Assembly (NCBI RefSeq): GCF_003952265.1
Contig: NZ_CP034438.1
Location: 434,001 to 498,000, forward strand
DNA: 64,000 bases
Origin: Flaviflexus salsibiostraticola
GTDB taxonomy: Bacteria > Actinomycetota > Actinomycetes > Actinomycetales > Actinomycetaceae
Direction: 5' to 3'
Shown here piece after piece: positions 1-9,930 of this stretch (positions are counted from its first letter, which is position 1; each line of letters opens with the position of its first letter). Below the pieces are notes generated by a model that saw nothing but the letters and a program-made list of their open reading frames with translations, had not been told where the DNA came from and searched no databases. Made by a program: the position numbers and the translations under genes.

Positions 1-1653
1 CTCCGGGCCGAATACGTCATCCAGGTGACCGGCACCGTCTCCGAGCGCCCCGAGGGCAACGCCAATGCTGCGATCCCCACGGGCGAAATCGAAGTCATCG
101 CCGATGACGTCGAGATCCTCAACTCGGCCGCCCCGCTCCCGTTCCAGGTCTCCGAGCACGCCGAGGATTCCGGGAAGGTCGGCGAGGAGACCCGCCTCAA
201 GTACCGCTACCTCGACCTGCGCCGCAAGTACGAGCAGAACGCGATCCGCCTGCGCGCCAAGGTCAACCGCGCGGCACGCGCGGTCCTCGACGAGGCCGAC
301 TTCGTCGAGATCGAGACCCCGACGCTCACCCGCTCGACCCCCGAGGGTGCCCGCGACTTCCTCGTCCCGGCCCGCCTCTCACCCGGATCCTGGTACGCCC
401 TGCCGCAGTCCCCGCAGCTGTTCAAGCAGCTCCTCATGGTGGCCGGCATGGAGCGCTACTACCAGATCGCCCGCTGCTACCGCGACGAGGACTTCCGCGC
501 CGACCGCCAGCCGGAGTTCACCCAGCTCGACGTCGAGATGTCCTTCGTTGAGCAGGATGACGTCATCGAGATCGCCGAGAAGGTCCTCCGCGAGGTCTGG
601 AGCCTCATCGACTACGACCTGTCGACCCCGATCCCGCGCATGACCTACGCCGAGGCCATGCGCCGATTCGGCACCGATAAGCCCGACCTGCGCTTCGGCC
701 AGGAGCTCGTCGACCTCACCGAGTACTTCAAGGACACCCCCTTCCGGGTGTTCCAGAACGAGTACGTCGGCGCAGTTGTCATGCCCGGCGGCGGCTCCCA
801 GCCGCGCCGCACGTTCGACAAGTGGCAGGAGTGGGCGAAGGCCCGCGGCGCCAAGGGTCTTGCCTACGTGACGATCGCGGAGGATGGCACGCTCGGCGGC
901 CCCGTCGCCAAGAACATCACCGATGCCGAGCGCGACGGCCTCGCCGAGGCGACCGGCGCGAAGCCGGGCGACTGCATCTTCTTCGCCGCCGGCGACACGA
1001 CCGCGTCCCGCGCGCTGCTCGGCGCGGCCCGCCTCGAGATCGGTGAGCGCTGCGGCCTCATCGACCCGAAGGAATGGGCGTTCGTCTGGGTTGTCGACGC
1101 ACCGCTCTTCAAGCCCAGCTCCGAGGCCCAGGCCGAGGGCGACGTCGCGGTCGGCGGCGGCTCGTGGACGGCCGTTCACCACGCCTTCACTTCACCCAAG
1201 CCCGAGCACCTCGACACGTTCGACACGGATCCGGGCAGCGCGCTCGCCTACGCCTACGACATCGTCTGCAACGGCAACGAGATCGGCGGCGGCTCGATCC
1301 GTATCCACCGCTCCGATGTTCAGGAGCGTGTCTTCAAGGTCATGGGCCTGTCTCAGGAGGAGGCGCAGGAGAAGTTCGGCTTCCTCCTCGACGCGTTCAA
1401 GTACGGCGCCCCGCCGCACGGCGGCATCGCCTTCGGATGGGACCGCATTGTCGCACTCCTCGTCGACGCACCCTCGATCCGCGACGTCATCGCTTTCCCG
1501 AAGTCGGGCGGCGGCTACGACCCGCTGACTGAGGCACCGGCACCGATCACCCCCGAGCAGCGCAAGGAGGCCGGCGTCGACGCGAAGCCGAAGGCGCGCG
1601 GCGAGGACGAGCAGGCCGACGAGGCAGGCGAGGCCCCGGAGGCGGATGCGTAG
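1..1653 (+). CDS. aspS: Aspartyl-tRNA synthetase, 5' end cut by window
   Basis: Class II aminoacyl-tRNA synthetase that charges tRNA-Asp in the cytoplasm. The frame is open from base 1, so the first visible codon is internal and the GTG at 25 is not the start; about 50 N-terminal residues of the OB-fold anticodon-binding domain are missing compared with the usual 590-600. Visible are class II motif 2 ([13 protein letters not shown], about residue 165), the bacterial GAD insertion in the middle, the GGGSIRIH loop and motif 3 ([13 protein letters not shown], about residue 475). The last 45 residues form an Ala/Glu/Asp-rich tail typical of actinobacterial enzymes. The next gene starts inside its last codons. 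Whether it also charges tRNA-Asn cannot be decided here. Confidence 0.97.
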   Translation, partial: LRAEYVIQVTGTVSERPEGNANAAIPTGEIEVIADDVEILNSAAPLPFQVSEHAEDSGKVGEETRLKYRYLDLRRKYEQNAIRLRAKVNRAARAVLDEADFVEIETPTLTRSTPEGARDFLVPARLSPGSWYALPQSPQLFKQLLMVAGMERYYQIARCYRDEDFRADRQPEFTQLDVEMSFVEQDDVIEIAEKVLREVWSLIDYDLSTPIPRMTYAEAMRRFGTDKPDLRFGQELVDLTEYFKDTPFRVFQNEYVGAVVMPGGGSQPRRTFDKWQEWAKARGAKGLAYVTIAEDGTLGGPVAKNITDAERDGLAEATGAKPGDCIFFAAGDTTASRALLGAARLEIGERCGLIDPKEWAFVWVVDAPLFKPSSEAQAEGDVAVGGGSWTAVHHAFTSPKPEHLDTFDTDPGSALAYAYDIVCNGNEIGGGSIRIHRSDVQERVFKVMGLSQEEAQEKFGFLLDAFKYGAPPHGGIAFGWDRIVALLVDAPSIRDVIAFPKSGGGYDPLTEAPAPITPEQRKEAGVDAKPKARGEDEQADEAGEAPEADA

Positions 1654-2512
1654 CATGGGGATGGACAGGGCCACCGAGGTCTTCTGGAACAGCGGCGCCG
1701 AACGGTGGGACCACCTCGTCGAGCGGGGCACCGCCCTGCTCTTCGAGACGGGCGATGACTACGCCATCCTCGCCGTGACCTCGAAGCCGGTTGCGGACCT
1801 CGATGAGCTCGTGGCGCTGAGGGACAGTGAGGATGACGAGTTCCTCAGCCTGAGCGCCATCGGCAACCCCGCCTCCATCAACCGCGCCCTCGATCGGGTG
1901 CGGGAGGAGATGGAGGAGGGCAGGCTCGAGGCCCTGCCGGGCAGGGGCACCCTGCCCCCGCCCGCCTACGCCATGTTCGAGGAGCAGACGCTCCACGGCC
2001 TGTCCGAGCACCACCGCGAGTGGCTCGGCAAGCACGAGGGCCACCGGTGGGACTTCTTCTGGTCCGACCAGCCGCTGCCCACGCCGAAGGGCGATGAGTT
2101 CATCCAGCTCCTCGATCTTCCGACCTGGCGGTCGGAGATCGAGCGCGTCATCTCCGCATCGAACCCCTCGACAACCGCACTAGCAGATCTCGATGATCTG
2201 CTCTGGTACGGCTACGTCGAGGGGGACCTGTTGGGTGGGGCCATGGGCGTCGAGAGGCGCAGACAGTTCGACGGCACCCTCGCCTCCCACTTCGCCGGGC
2301 TCGGCACCGACCCGGACCGGCAGGGCCGGGGGATCGGCGGAGCCGTCATGGCGGGCGCCATCAACCGCGAGCTCAAGGAGACGGCGATCGCCACCTTCGG
2401 CATGTGGAGCTGGAACGAGAGGGCCAGGCGGCTCTATCGCAAGCTCGGCATCAACGAGGGCCACACGTACGTCACCCTGGCCACGCATCCACTGCAGGAG
2501 TACGACGAGTAG
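1646..2512 (+). CDS. GNAT-family N-acetyltransferase
   Basis: Protein of 288 residues whose C-terminal third is a GNAT fold: the acetyl-CoA loop reads [15 protein letters not shown] (about residues 211-225) and is followed by a segment ending in [10 protein letters not shown] typical of motif B. The N-terminal 170 residues are acidic and not recognised; they may be a second degenerate GNAT-like half. The ATG at 1646 overlaps the end of aspS by 8 bases, which implies translational coupling; ATGs at 1655 and 1661 are alternatives. The substrate (protein, amino acid or antibiotic) cannot be told from sequence. Confidence 0.8.
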   Translation: MRSMGMDRATEVFWNSGAERWDHLVERGTALLFETGDDYAILAVTSKPVADLDELVALRDSEDDEFLSLSAIGNPASINRALDRVREEMEEGRLEALPGRGTLPPPAYAMFEEQTLHGLSEHHREWLGKHEGHRWDFFWSDQPLPTPKGDEFIQLLDLPTWRSEIERVISASNPSTTALADLDDLLWYGYVEGDLLGGAMGVERRRQFDGTLASHFAGLGTDPDRQGRGIGGAVMAGAINRELKETAIATFGMWSWNERARRLYRKLGINEGHTYVTLATHPLQEYDE

Positions 2513-2987
2513 ATAGTGACGACTGGACAGTTGTATCTCCTTACGGGGTCCACGCTCTTGGACTCTCCAGGTGAAAGCGGCTGACTTGGGACGGGCGGGA
2601 TCGTGCGCAAGCACTATCCCGCCCGCACTGTCTACATCGAGCACGACCGTGGGGATCGCATTGATCTTTACTTGGCAGTACCACTCTGGGCATGTGCCTG
2701 GATGAATGATGTTGTGACACGTCCTCGCGATGATGTCCTGAGACATCAGTTGAACGGTGTCGCTAGACGCCCGTGAACGATGAAATCAGAAAGCAAAGAA
2801 CGCGGGCCGGTGGAGGATGATTAGTTGCGCGGAGCATTCATAACCGCCCACTGTCGTGCGCGAGGGAGCGTGGCGGGTTCTCTCTGGATGATCCCGGGAC
2901 GCAGCCACGGAGCTGCCTCCGATCGACCGCTCTCGCCTATACAGCCGACTGGTCGACTGTCAGACTGTGCTCGAGGGGGAGATGGAC
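2513..2987. other. Intergenic region with terminator, no gene seen
   Basis: No reading frame here has a ribosome site plus recognisable product. It holds the strong hairpin at 2593-2624 and, at its right end, the ribosome site of the DCC-family gene. The long minus-strand frame over 2180-2746 is antisense to the acetyltransferase and was not accepted. Confidence 0.6.
2593..2624. terminator. Strong GC-rich hairpin after aspS-GNAT
   Basis: GGGCGGGAT (2593-2601) pairs with ATCCCGCCC (2616-2624), and inside it GTGC/GCAC pair around a GCAA tetraloop, with a single C/T mismatch between the stems. There is no U run, as is common for actinobacterial terminators. It lies 80 bases after the acetyltransferase stop. 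Confidence 0.7.
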
Positions 2988-3356
2988 ATGACCAATGAGC
3001 ACGAGACTCCAGGGACAAAGAGCAGGCCGATCTGCGTCTACGACGGCAACTGTGGCATCTGTACGAAGATGGCCCGCTGGGCGAGCAGGCGATCGCCTGC
3101 CGAGTTCACCGATCACGCCGATCTCAGCCACCGCGGCGTGGATGACTCGGAGTACGAGAAGTATCTGATCTTCGCGGGGGAGACAGTCGAGCGAGGGCAT
3201 CGTGCCGTCGGTGCGGTTTTCAAGACAATGCCGTGGCCATGGAAGGCTGCAGGGTATGTCATCAACTTCAGGCTGCTGACGCCCGTCGCGCGGGAGGCCT
3301 ATCGCTTAGTTGCGAGCAATCGTCGGCGTATCCCGCTGTGGATCATCCCCGGCTGA
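2988..3356 (+). CDS. DCC-family (DUF393) thiol-disulfide oxidoreductase-like protein
   Basis: Small protein of 122 residues with the family signature YDGNCGICTKMARW near the N-terminus; the CxxC pair gives a thioredoxin-like active site and the family is named after its Asp-Cys-Cys residues. The C-terminus ends in a hydrophobic PLWIIPG. The start at 2988 is chosen because GAGGGGGAG at 2973-2982 lies at the right distance; a GTG at 2967 and an ATG at 2982 are in frame but badly placed. It stands alone between two noncoding stretches. The physiological partner is unknown for the family. Confidence 0.82.
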   Translation: MTNEHETPGTKSRPICVYDGNCGICTKMARWASRRSPAEFTDHADLSHRGVDDSEYEKYLIFAGETVERGHRAVGAVFKTMPWPWKAAGYVINFRLLTPVAREAYRLVASNRRRIPLWIIPG

Positions 3357-3717
3357 TCCTGTTAAAGTGCAACTTGCTGCCCTGGATTACGAGGATAGTA
3401 GCGTCCGCCCAGTTATTTGTTCTAACAACGCGGGTGCGCGCGGAGACCGTCGGCATGTCGTCAAGTGTGAAAACGGCGCGCTAGTTTATTTCAGGGACGG
3501 TATGTCGCGTTCACTCGACTGTTGAGCTCGCGCATTCCTGCACAACGCTCGCAGGCGTGTTCCGCCATTGTTTATCTTCGGGACGTGGTGTCACCCATGG
3601 TACGCGCGGTTCTCCGAAATGACGGAGGGATGATCAGCGGGCGCTTGCGCCGCGCGCGTGACGCAACTGGCGTAAGACGTTCCATCAAACGTTACGCTGG
3701 CATCGAAGGAGTGTGGA
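3357..3717. other. Intergenic region before the OLD-like gene
   Basis: No convincing gene. The short frames here lack ribosome sites and family motifs. The sequence becomes visibly less GC-rich toward the right, in line with the next gene. AAGGAG at 3706-3711 is the ribosome site of that gene. Confidence 0.5.
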
Positions 3718-5583
3718 ATGAGAGTCAAAAGAATACTAACGAACAACTTCGCCGGCCTTGGGAGCATAGATCTGAAAGATCTCCACACTCGTCACGAGAT
3801 TTTCGTCGGTGGTCGAAATGGGGTCGGGAAGAGCCAGCTCTTACTCGCAATAGCGTTAGCCTCTCGCCCGGAGGTATTTTCTACTGAACTTCATAAATAC
3901 ATTCGGTTCGCTGGAAGCCAGATGTCGATCGAGGTGCACTTTCATCTATCCGAATTCGAAAGGGAAGCGTTTACAGAGGTTGTTCGCGAGATGAATCATC
4001 CGACGTTGTTCTCGGGAAATGAGTTGCGCTGTCGATTGAAGGTCTCTTCCGTCGACTACACAGAATGGACGGTCGAGGACGACTCGGGAAACCCGATTCC
4101 TGGTCAATTCATGTCCAATCATATCGCTAGGACCAAACTACCGTTCATGGAGGTCACCTACCTGCCTGCGGACCGGATGGTCGAACGTTCTCCAGAGCTG
4201 ACTTTGAGCTTGTCGAGCCTCTCCAGGGAAAAGACCCGGAGCTTGGGGCAACAAACCATCGCACAACAGATAGCTGACTGGAGCCAAATCCACAACTTTG
4301 ACGTCTTCTCCAGTCTCGCCGCGCTTCACTACGCTGGTTTGTTGACTTCCAGAGCCAGCGGAGAACCATCCAGTTACGAAGCTGACTTTAAGGAGATCGC
4401 GGATGCGTTTGAGCGCGCGACAGGAAAGCGGCTACACGAACCTTCCCTTCAAAGAGACGGCGGGATTGCTCTGGAAGTCGAAGTACCGGGCGGAGGGCGG
4501 CATCGCGTAAATACACTTTCCGCGGGAGAGCTGATCGCACTTCAAATACTCCAGTTCGTCAAGACGCACTTCGAGACGGGATCAATACTCCTCATCGATG
4601 AGCCTGAACAGCACCTGCATCCAAGCCTTCAGGTTGAGATTGCGACTGCCATTCGGAGCGAAGTAGGGGCAGGCCAGTTATGGATGGTTACGCATAGTCC
4701 TAATATCCTCGGCACGATTCCTGGTAAAGACGTACTGGTACTTGCTCGGAGTGAAGCGACAGGGTCGGCAAATGTCACTTTTGCTGACACCGAAGAATCG
4801 CGCCTCCAGATGTTTGAGGACATTGGTGTATCCCCAGGCCTATGGGTTCCTGGAAATTTTATCGCCGTTGTCGAGGGCCCTACCGATGAGAAGTGGTTGC
4901 GCCTTCTGCTACCTGAGCAGTTCGCTTCCGCATTCTTCGTAGTGGCTGGAAGCAGCGCGAGTGTAGCGTCGATTGCGAACAAGTTCGAGAATACGGCGAA
5001 TGTTCCCATAGTTTTTATACGGGATCGCGATCGTAAGTCGTTGCGCTACGTTACCGAATGGAATAGTTCGCCTGCGCGATTCATGTGGACAGGGTACGCG
5101 TTAGAGAGTCTTTTCTTAGATGGGAAATGGATACACCAGACCTTTAGCCACATTGACCTCGATATTTCGGCTGCCGAGGTGGATGAGACGTTGGAGTTGT
5201 GCTTTGAAGAACAGTACGACGATGCGAAAAGACTGTGGCTGCAAGAAAAAACCGTTCGCCACATCGAATCAAATGATGACCACAAAGTTCCGATCCGCGA
5301 CTATTTTGAGAATGCAGCTCGAGTAGCGTCGAAGAGATTGGAATTTTTGACAGATGCCAACCTTCATGCGCTTGAGAGTGAGTTTGAGGAGGAATGGAAA
5401 TCTGACCGACTCGCGTACATAGACCCCAAGCGGGCTCTTGGACAGTTCAGCTCCCGATGCAAGGTCATGCGAACAAAAGATCTCTTAATGAGGGCGATGA
5501 TAGGAGCCCTTAAGGCCGATGTTGTCACCAGCCCGTCCGATCTGGCCAGGCTGTCCAGCAAGCTCGCCAATTTGTCAGGTTGA
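3718..5583 (+). CDS. OLD-like ATPase with TOPRIM nuclease domain
   Basis: Protein of 621 residues with an ABC/SMC-type ATPase split around a middle insert: Walker A GGRNGVGKSQLL (residues 31-42), signature-like LSAGELIALQILQF (about 265) and Walker B SILLIDEPEQHLHPSL (about 286-301). The C-terminal half has TOPRIM signs: VVEGPTDEKW (about 383-392) with the acidic residue, and FIRDRDR (about 428-434) with the DxD pair. This order is that of the OLD family of nucleases, several of which defend against phage. No UvrD-like helicase partner lies next to it, so it would be a class 1, stand-alone type. Base use is poorer in GC than its neighbours, which suggests horizontal transfer. ATG is preceded by AAGGAG at 6 bases. 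Confidence 0.85.
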   Translation: MRVKRILTNNFAGLGSIDLKDLHTRHEIFVGGRNGVGKSQLLLAIALASRPEVFSTELHKYIRFAGSQMSIEVHFHLSEFEREAFTEVVREMNHPTLFSGNELRCRLKVSSVDYTEWTVEDDSGNPIPGQFMSNHIARTKLPFMEVTYLPADRMVERSPELTLSLSSLSREKTRSLGQQTIAQQIADWSQIHNFDVFSSLAALHYAGLLTSRASGEPSSYEADFKEIADAFERATGKRLHEPSLQRDGGIALEVEVPGGGRHRVNTLSAGELIALQILQFVKTHFETGSILLIDEPEQHLHPSLQVEIATAIRSEVGAGQLWMVTHSPNILGTIPGKDVLVLARSEATGSANVTFADTEESRLQMFEDIGVSPGLWVPGNFIAVVEGPTDEKWLRLLLPEQFASAFFVVAGSSASVASIANKFENTANVPIVFIRDRDRKSLRYVTEWNSSPARFMWTGYALESLFLDGKWIHQTFSHIDLDISAAEVDETLELCFEEQYDDAKRLWLQEKTVRHIESNDDHKVPIRDYFENAARVASKRLEFLTDANLHALESEFEEEWKSDRLAYIDPKRALGQFSSRCKVMRTKDLLMRAMIGALKADVVTSPSDLARLSSKLANLSG

Positions 5584-5650
5584 GATCCTAGCTTGATTCG
5601 CCGAACCCGCCGGTTCTCTTACCTCCACCTAAACTGAAGGCTGTCCAAGT

Positions 5651-8152
5651 TCAGTGCGAAATGCCGAACTTCTCGTGCAGACGGACTAAGGGCTTAGGTG
5701 CCCACCAGTTCCAGCGGCCGAGCAGTGTCATCGTGGCGGGCACGAGGAGCATGCGGACGAGCGTGGCATCGATCGCGACGATGATTGCGAGTGTGACGCC
5801 TGCCTGGGTGACGATGACGAGCTCTCCGAACACGAAGCCGATGAAGACGGCGATGATGATGGCGGCTGCCGAGGTGATGATCCGACCCGACCGCTGCAGG
5901 CCTCGTTCGACGGACTCATCATTCGAGTAGCCGGCGTCCCAGTACTCCTTGATGCGGGCCAAGAGAAAGACCTCGTAGTCCATGGCGAGGCCGAAGCCGA
6001 AGGCGAGTCCAATGGCGATGACATAGGACTCCAGACCATCTGCTTGAGGGAGTCCGAAGAAGCCGTTCTCGAAGATCCACACCGCCAGGCCGAGAGAGGC
6101 CAGCAGTGACAGGCCGTTGAGGAGGATGGCTTTGAGCGGAACCATGAGGGAGCCTGTCATGAGGAACAGGAGCACGAAGATTGTAATGACGATGATCGCG
6201 CCGGCGGCGGGAGCACCATCTGCCAGCGATCGGCTGAAGTCGATCTGCATGGCGGCGCTGCCGCCCACCCAGGTCTCGAACTCGGCATCGACGGCCCGGA
6301 TGTCATCGACGTAGCCCTCGACCTCGACAGACAGCGCATCCTCCACCGGCAGGTCGACGCCGATCATCGCTGTTCCATCGACCGCACCATCGGAGACGCT
6401 GATCGCCGCCTCGGGGAACATGGTCTTCAGCTCCGCGACGTACGCGGAGTCAGCCACTGTCGTGGGTACCTCATCGGCGAGGATCTGGATCTCCGGGGTC
6501 CTGAAAGCAGGGTATTCCTCGTTGAGAACGGCGATCGCCGCACCTGAGGGGGAGCTCTTCGGGACGTACTCATCGATGGAGGACCTCATGTGGAGGTTGC
6601 CGAGCGGCAGAGCCATGACAATGAGGATCGCTGCGACAAGGATGAGGATCGGCCAGGGACGGTTGTGGACGAACCTGGCGAGCCTGGAGAAGAAACCATG
6701 GTCAGTCGAGGCATCGCCGAACCCGCCGGTCACCTTCCGCAGGACGGGAATCCTCGAGAGCACCGAGGGCCTGAGAAGCTTGACCCCGAAGGCCCGGACC
6801 AGTGCCGGTACGAGTGTGAGCGCTGCAAGGACGGCGAGGAGCACGGTGAAGATGCCGCCGATGGCGATCATGTTGAGGATCTGCGCCTCCATGACAAGCA
6901 GCGAGCCGATCGAGATGGCGATGATGACGGCAGAGAAGAACACGGTCCGGCCCGCTGTCGCCACGGTTGTGGTCAGTGCCTGGTCCATCGCGCCTTTGAG
7001 GGCCTTTCTCTGCTCTGGGCTCAGGGCCTTCGGTATGTCGGCACCGTCGCTCCTGTACCCAATAGTCGGCAGAAGCCGTTGGATCTCCTCCCGGTACCGG
7101 GACACAACAAGGAGGCCGTAGTCGATCGAGAGGCCAAGCCCGATGAGGGAGATGATGTTGAGGATGAAGGAGTCGACTGTCGTCACGTAGGAGAGGACCC
7201 AGAGCACGCCCATGCCGACAGCGATCGTCGAGATCGCCCCGACCAGCGGCAGGCCCGCGGCCAGCAGGCCGCCGAAGACGATGACCATGAGGAAGAGAGC
7301 GATCGGCAGGCCGATCGCCTCGCCGATGATGAGGTCGTCCTGGACCTGGGCCATGATGTCGTCCGTGATGAGCTGGACGGACTGGATGTAGGCATCGACA
7401 TTTGAGTCGATGGTCTGCAGATCGGAAGTCGTCGCATCGAGCAGGGCGATAACCTCGGCATCGACAGCCTTGTTCTCCGCATCGGACAGATCCTCATCGA
7501 GGGTGATGATGACGATGTGGCCATCGCCCTCGGTGGACATGAAGCTGCTCGGGCTGATGGCGCCGGGCTCGAGCTCGTCGCCCGACCCGGCGATGAGTCG
7601 CTCGAGCTCCGCATCGATCTGCGTGTTGACCTGCTCGATCGCCGCCTCCTTCTCGGCATCGAGCTGGGCCTGAGCGGCAGCTGCTGCCGCTGAGTCTGCC
7701 TGGGCCAGTGCGTCTATCTCGGCCTGCGGCATCTCAAAGCCCGCGACCACCTCGGCGACGGCGGCCTGGCGGTTCTTCTCGACTTCGGCACGGATCTCGC
7801 CGACCACGGCGGGGTAGGAGATGACAGATCCGACGCCATCGGTGGCCTCGAGCTCAGCCGACAGGTCGAGGATCGTGTCGGTCGCATCCGTTCCCGCCGC
7901 CATCTGATCCTCCGGGATGCCGTCGAGGAGGTAGAGGATCCTCTCGCCGCCGGCCTGGCTCTCGTCGAAGACGACGGCTGATTCGCTGCCGGGAATGACG
8001 GGGTTGCCTGTCTCCATGGACTCGAAAAGAGTCCTGCCCCCGAAGCCGGTCAGGGCAGATGCCACTGCTAGGACAATGAGCAGGACCCATGTACCGATAG
8101 TGACAAGGGGTCGCCGGGAGATCGCAGAACCGAGTTTCGCAAACACACTCAA
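5651..8152 (-). CDS. MMPL/RND-family membrane transporter
   Basis: Large membrane protein (about 833 residues) built as two similar halves, each with one TM, a big outer loop and five more TMs. The conserved charged signatures GLSIDYGLLVVSRYREE and FGLAMDYEVFLLARIKEYW occur in equivalent places of the two halves. MMPL proteins export lipids or glycolipids, or move small molecules, using the proton gradient. The outer loop of the first half contains an Ala/Glu-rich coiled segment. The frame is open up to 8296, but the TTG at 8152 has GGGAGG at 8 bases before it, and the first TM follows directly; a GTG two codons later is the alternative. Confidence 0.88.
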   Translation of the reverse strand: MSVFAKLGSAISRRPLVTIGTWVLLIVLAVASALTGFGGRTLFESMETGNPVIPGSESAVVFDESQAGGERILYLLDGIPEDQMAAGTDATDTILDLSAELEATDGVGSVISYPAVVGEIRAEVEKNRQAAVAEVVAGFEMPQAEIDALAQADSAAAAAAQAQLDAEKEAAIEQVNTQIDAELERLIAGSGDELEPGAISPSSFMSTEGDGHIVIITLDEDLSDAENKAVDAEVIALLDATTSDLQTIDSNVDAYIQSVQLITDDIMAQVQDDLIIGEAIGLPIALFLMVIVFGGLLAAGLPLVGAISTIAVGMGVLWVLSYVTTVDSFILNIISLIGLGLSIDYGLLVVSRYREEIQRLLPTIGYRSDGADIPKALSPEQRKALKGAMDQALTTTVATAGRTVFFSAVIIAISIGSLLVMEAQILNMIAIGGIFTVLLAVLAALTLVPALVRAFGVKLLRPSVLSRIPVLRKVTGGFGDASTDHGFFSRLARFVHNRPWPILILVAAILIVMALPLGNLHMRSSIDEYVPKSSPSGAAIAVLNEEYPAFRTPEIQILADEVPTTVADSAYVAELKTMFPEAAISVSDGAVDGTAMIGVDLPVEDALSVEVEGYVDDIRAVDAEFETWVGGSAAMQIDFSRSLADGAPAAGAIIVITIFVLLFLMTGSLMVPLKAILLNGLSLLASLGLAVWIFENGFFGLPQADGLESYVIAIGLAFGFGLAMDYEVFLLARIKEYWDAGYSNDESVERGLQRSGRIITSAAAIIIAVFIGFVFGELVIVTQAGVTLAIIVAIDATLVRMLLVPATMTLLGRWNWWAPKPLVRLHEKFGISH

Positions 8153-8170
8153 ATTCTCTACCTCCCGGTG

Positions 8171-8209
8171 AGAGAGGGGAACATTCTTAAGCAATCTCAC
8201 CCCCTCTCT
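8171..8209. repeat. Inverted repeat upstream of the MMPL gene
   Basis: AGAGAGGGG at 8171-8179 and CCCCTCTCT at 8201-8209 are perfect inverted copies 21 bases apart, just outside the MMPL ribosome site. It may be an operator or an mRNA leader hairpin; no regulator can be assigned. Confidence 0.4.
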
Positions 8210-8364
8210 GCTGGCCGCATACAACAACCCAGCCTGCGAAGTCGGCTCCAGCGCACACACATGGACCAGATATGTCCAATGAACTGGTCTCACCACAAAG
8301 GAGCCCCTCGGGTTAATCTGGACAACAAGCGCCAGTCACTGGTGATGATCGCTGAGAAGGATTC

Positions 8365-9432
8365 ATGGTGGAAACACAGGTCGGAGCCCCGGACGAGTCC
8401 GCTCCACGCAGGAAGATGTCGACTGCTCGGAAGACACTGATCTTCCTCGTTGTCGCCGCTCTCGTCTTCATCGCGGGAGTCGCCGGATTCGGTTGGTGGA
8501 TGCAGAGTCGCCTGGACGGGATGATCGACAGGATCGATGATCCGTTTGCCGCCATTCCCTCGCGGCCCGAAGTGCCGGCACAGGTTGATGAGCAGGATCA
8601 GCAGCCGGTCAACATTCTTGTGCTCGGCTCCGACTCGAGGATCTCGGCGGGAGACCCCTCCCAATGGCAGATCGGCGCCCAGCGGACCGATGCCATCATG
8701 CTCGTCCATATCGATGGCGACCGGGAGGGCATCACGCTGACGTCGATCCCGCGCGACACGTGGGTCACGATTCCGGGATGGGGGCAGAACAAGATCAACG
8801 CCGCTTTCTCCTTCGGAGGCCCGCCCCTCATGATTCAGGCTGTTGAGGACCTCACCGATGTGCGGATCGACCACTTCGTTGTCACCGACTTCGATTCGTT
8901 CTCAACAATGACCGATGCACTCGGGGGAGTGACCATCACCCTGAGCAAGCCCCTCCAGGTCGGCTCAGAGACACTCGCCCCCGGAGAGCAGCGGCTCTCA
9001 GGTGATGAGGCCCTTGTCTATGTCCGCCAGCGCTACGAGCTGAGCGGCGGAGACTTCTCCCGCGTGCAGCGCCAACAGAATTGGATGCGGTCGATCATGC
9101 GGGAGGTCTTCGAGCAGGACATCCTCGGCGATATGGGGAAGCTGACCGACTTCGTGGAAACCGTGGCCCAGTCCGTCACGGTGGATGAAGGCTTCTCCAT
9201 CGGGGAAATGAGAAACCTGCTGTTCTCGGCCCGCAATGTCAGACCGGGCGACGTCAACTTCCTCACCATGCCGCACAACGGAGTCGGCCGCTCAGACAAT
9301 GGCCAGTCGATCGTCATCTTCGACGAGGTCAACGGCACCGCCCTCTTCGATGCGATGAAGAACGATGTCGTGGGGGAGTACCTGGCCGAGAATCCCGATG
9401 TCGTCACCCGCCTACCAGCGAACCCGGAGTAG
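8365..9432 (+). CDS. LytR-CpsA-Psr (LCP) family glycopolymer ligase
   Basis: Membrane-anchored phosphotransferase of 355 residues that attaches undecaprenyl-linked glycopolymers to peptidoglycan. A short basic cytoplasmic tail is followed by one TM (about residues 26-48). The LCP core shows LGSDSR (about 90), RTDAIMLVHID (about 111), SIPRDTWVTIPG (about 128) and KINAAFSFGGP (about 144), with the Arg and Asp residues that bind pyrophosphate-lipid. ATG is preceded by GAGAAGGA. Its position upstream of the polysaccharide operon fits a role in fixing that polymer to the cell wall. Confidence 0.93.
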   Translation: MVETQVGAPDESAPRRKMSTARKTLIFLVVAALVFIAGVAGFGWWMQSRLDGMIDRIDDPFAAIPSRPEVPAQVDEQDQQPVNILVLGSDSRISAGDPSQWQIGAQRTDAIMLVHIDGDREGITLTSIPRDTWVTIPGWGQNKINAAFSFGGPPLMIQAVEDLTDVRIDHFVVTDFDSFSTMTDALGGVTITLSKPLQVGSETLAPGEQRLSGDEALVYVRQRYELSGGDFSRVQRQQNWMRSIMREVFEQDILGDMGKLTDFVETVAQSVTVDEGFSIGEMRNLLFSARNVRPGDVNFLTMPHNGVGRSDNGQSIVIFDEVNGTALFDAMKNDVVGEYLAENPDVVTRLPANPE

Positions 9433-9549
9433 GCCAGGGAGACTGGAAAGCGACAACCGCGAGCGTGGGTTGAGATGTCAGTGCGATCTCGCGTCCGCGC
9501 CGCAGCTACGTATCGATCATGATGTGCGACAGATTTCCCCGTCACGAAC

Positions 9550-9592
9550 TTTGCACTCGAGCAGTGACTCTCTGGCGCGGAGAGTGTGCAAA
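9550..9592. repeat. Two-part hairpin in the leader region
   Basis: TTTGCAC (9550-9556) pairs with GTGCAAA (9586-9592), and inside it ACTCTC (9567-9572) pairs with GAGAGT (9580-9585) across a 7-base loop; ten bases bulge on the 5' side only. No U run follows, so a regulatory structure is as likely as a terminator of the LCP gene. Confidence 0.45.
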
Positions 9593-9760
9593 CGCCACAT
9601 CTGCCGTGCTCAACGCATTGTTACGGCGTTTTCCTGTCCCACATTGTGGAGAACAGAGAATGCGTCTCGCCACGTTTCGGTGCTCATTTTATTTCCGATA
9701 GGCGCGTTCTGCGCTGCTGAATGAAGCATCTGGAAATCGCTGAAACCTTGATAATTCAAC

Positions 9761-9777
9761 CTAAACGACGCGTTTAG
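9761..9777. promoter_or_regulatory. Palindromic operator candidate
   Basis: CTAAACG (9761-9767) and CGTTTAG (9771-9777) form a perfect 7-bp palindrome with a 3-base centre, about 150 bases before the first gene of the polysaccharide operon. The factor is unknown. Confidence 0.4.
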
Positions 9778-9930
9778 ATTGCGGCGCACATCGATTGACC
9801 CGGGTTTACGATGGGGTGTGCATGGAGGTGCATGGTCCGACTCATAGTAATTTCTTGTTGAGTTTCGTCCGAACCTGGGTTTAGCCTGAAAGCCGTGTCC
9901 GAAGATGGTCGTAGACGTGAGAGGTGATCA

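Larger units (their letters stand above)
9433..9930. other. Long leader region of the polysaccharide operon
   Basis: About 500 bases without a supported gene. It is AT-richer than its surroundings near 9600-9780 and holds two structured spots: an interrupted hairpin at 9550-9592 and a palindrome at 9761-9777. A possible -35 TTGATA is at 9748-9753, but the -10 is poor. This is the likely promoter and regulatory region of the operon starting at 9931. Confidence 0.5.

Noticed and set aside
3522..3887. Plus-strand frame overlapping the start of the OLD-like gene
   Set aside because: No ribosome site and no motif; it covers the Walker A region of the real gene in another frame.
5603..5616. GAACC/GGTTC hairpin between the OLD-like and MMPL genes
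   Set aside because: Only five pairs and a short T-rich tail; too weak to call a terminator.
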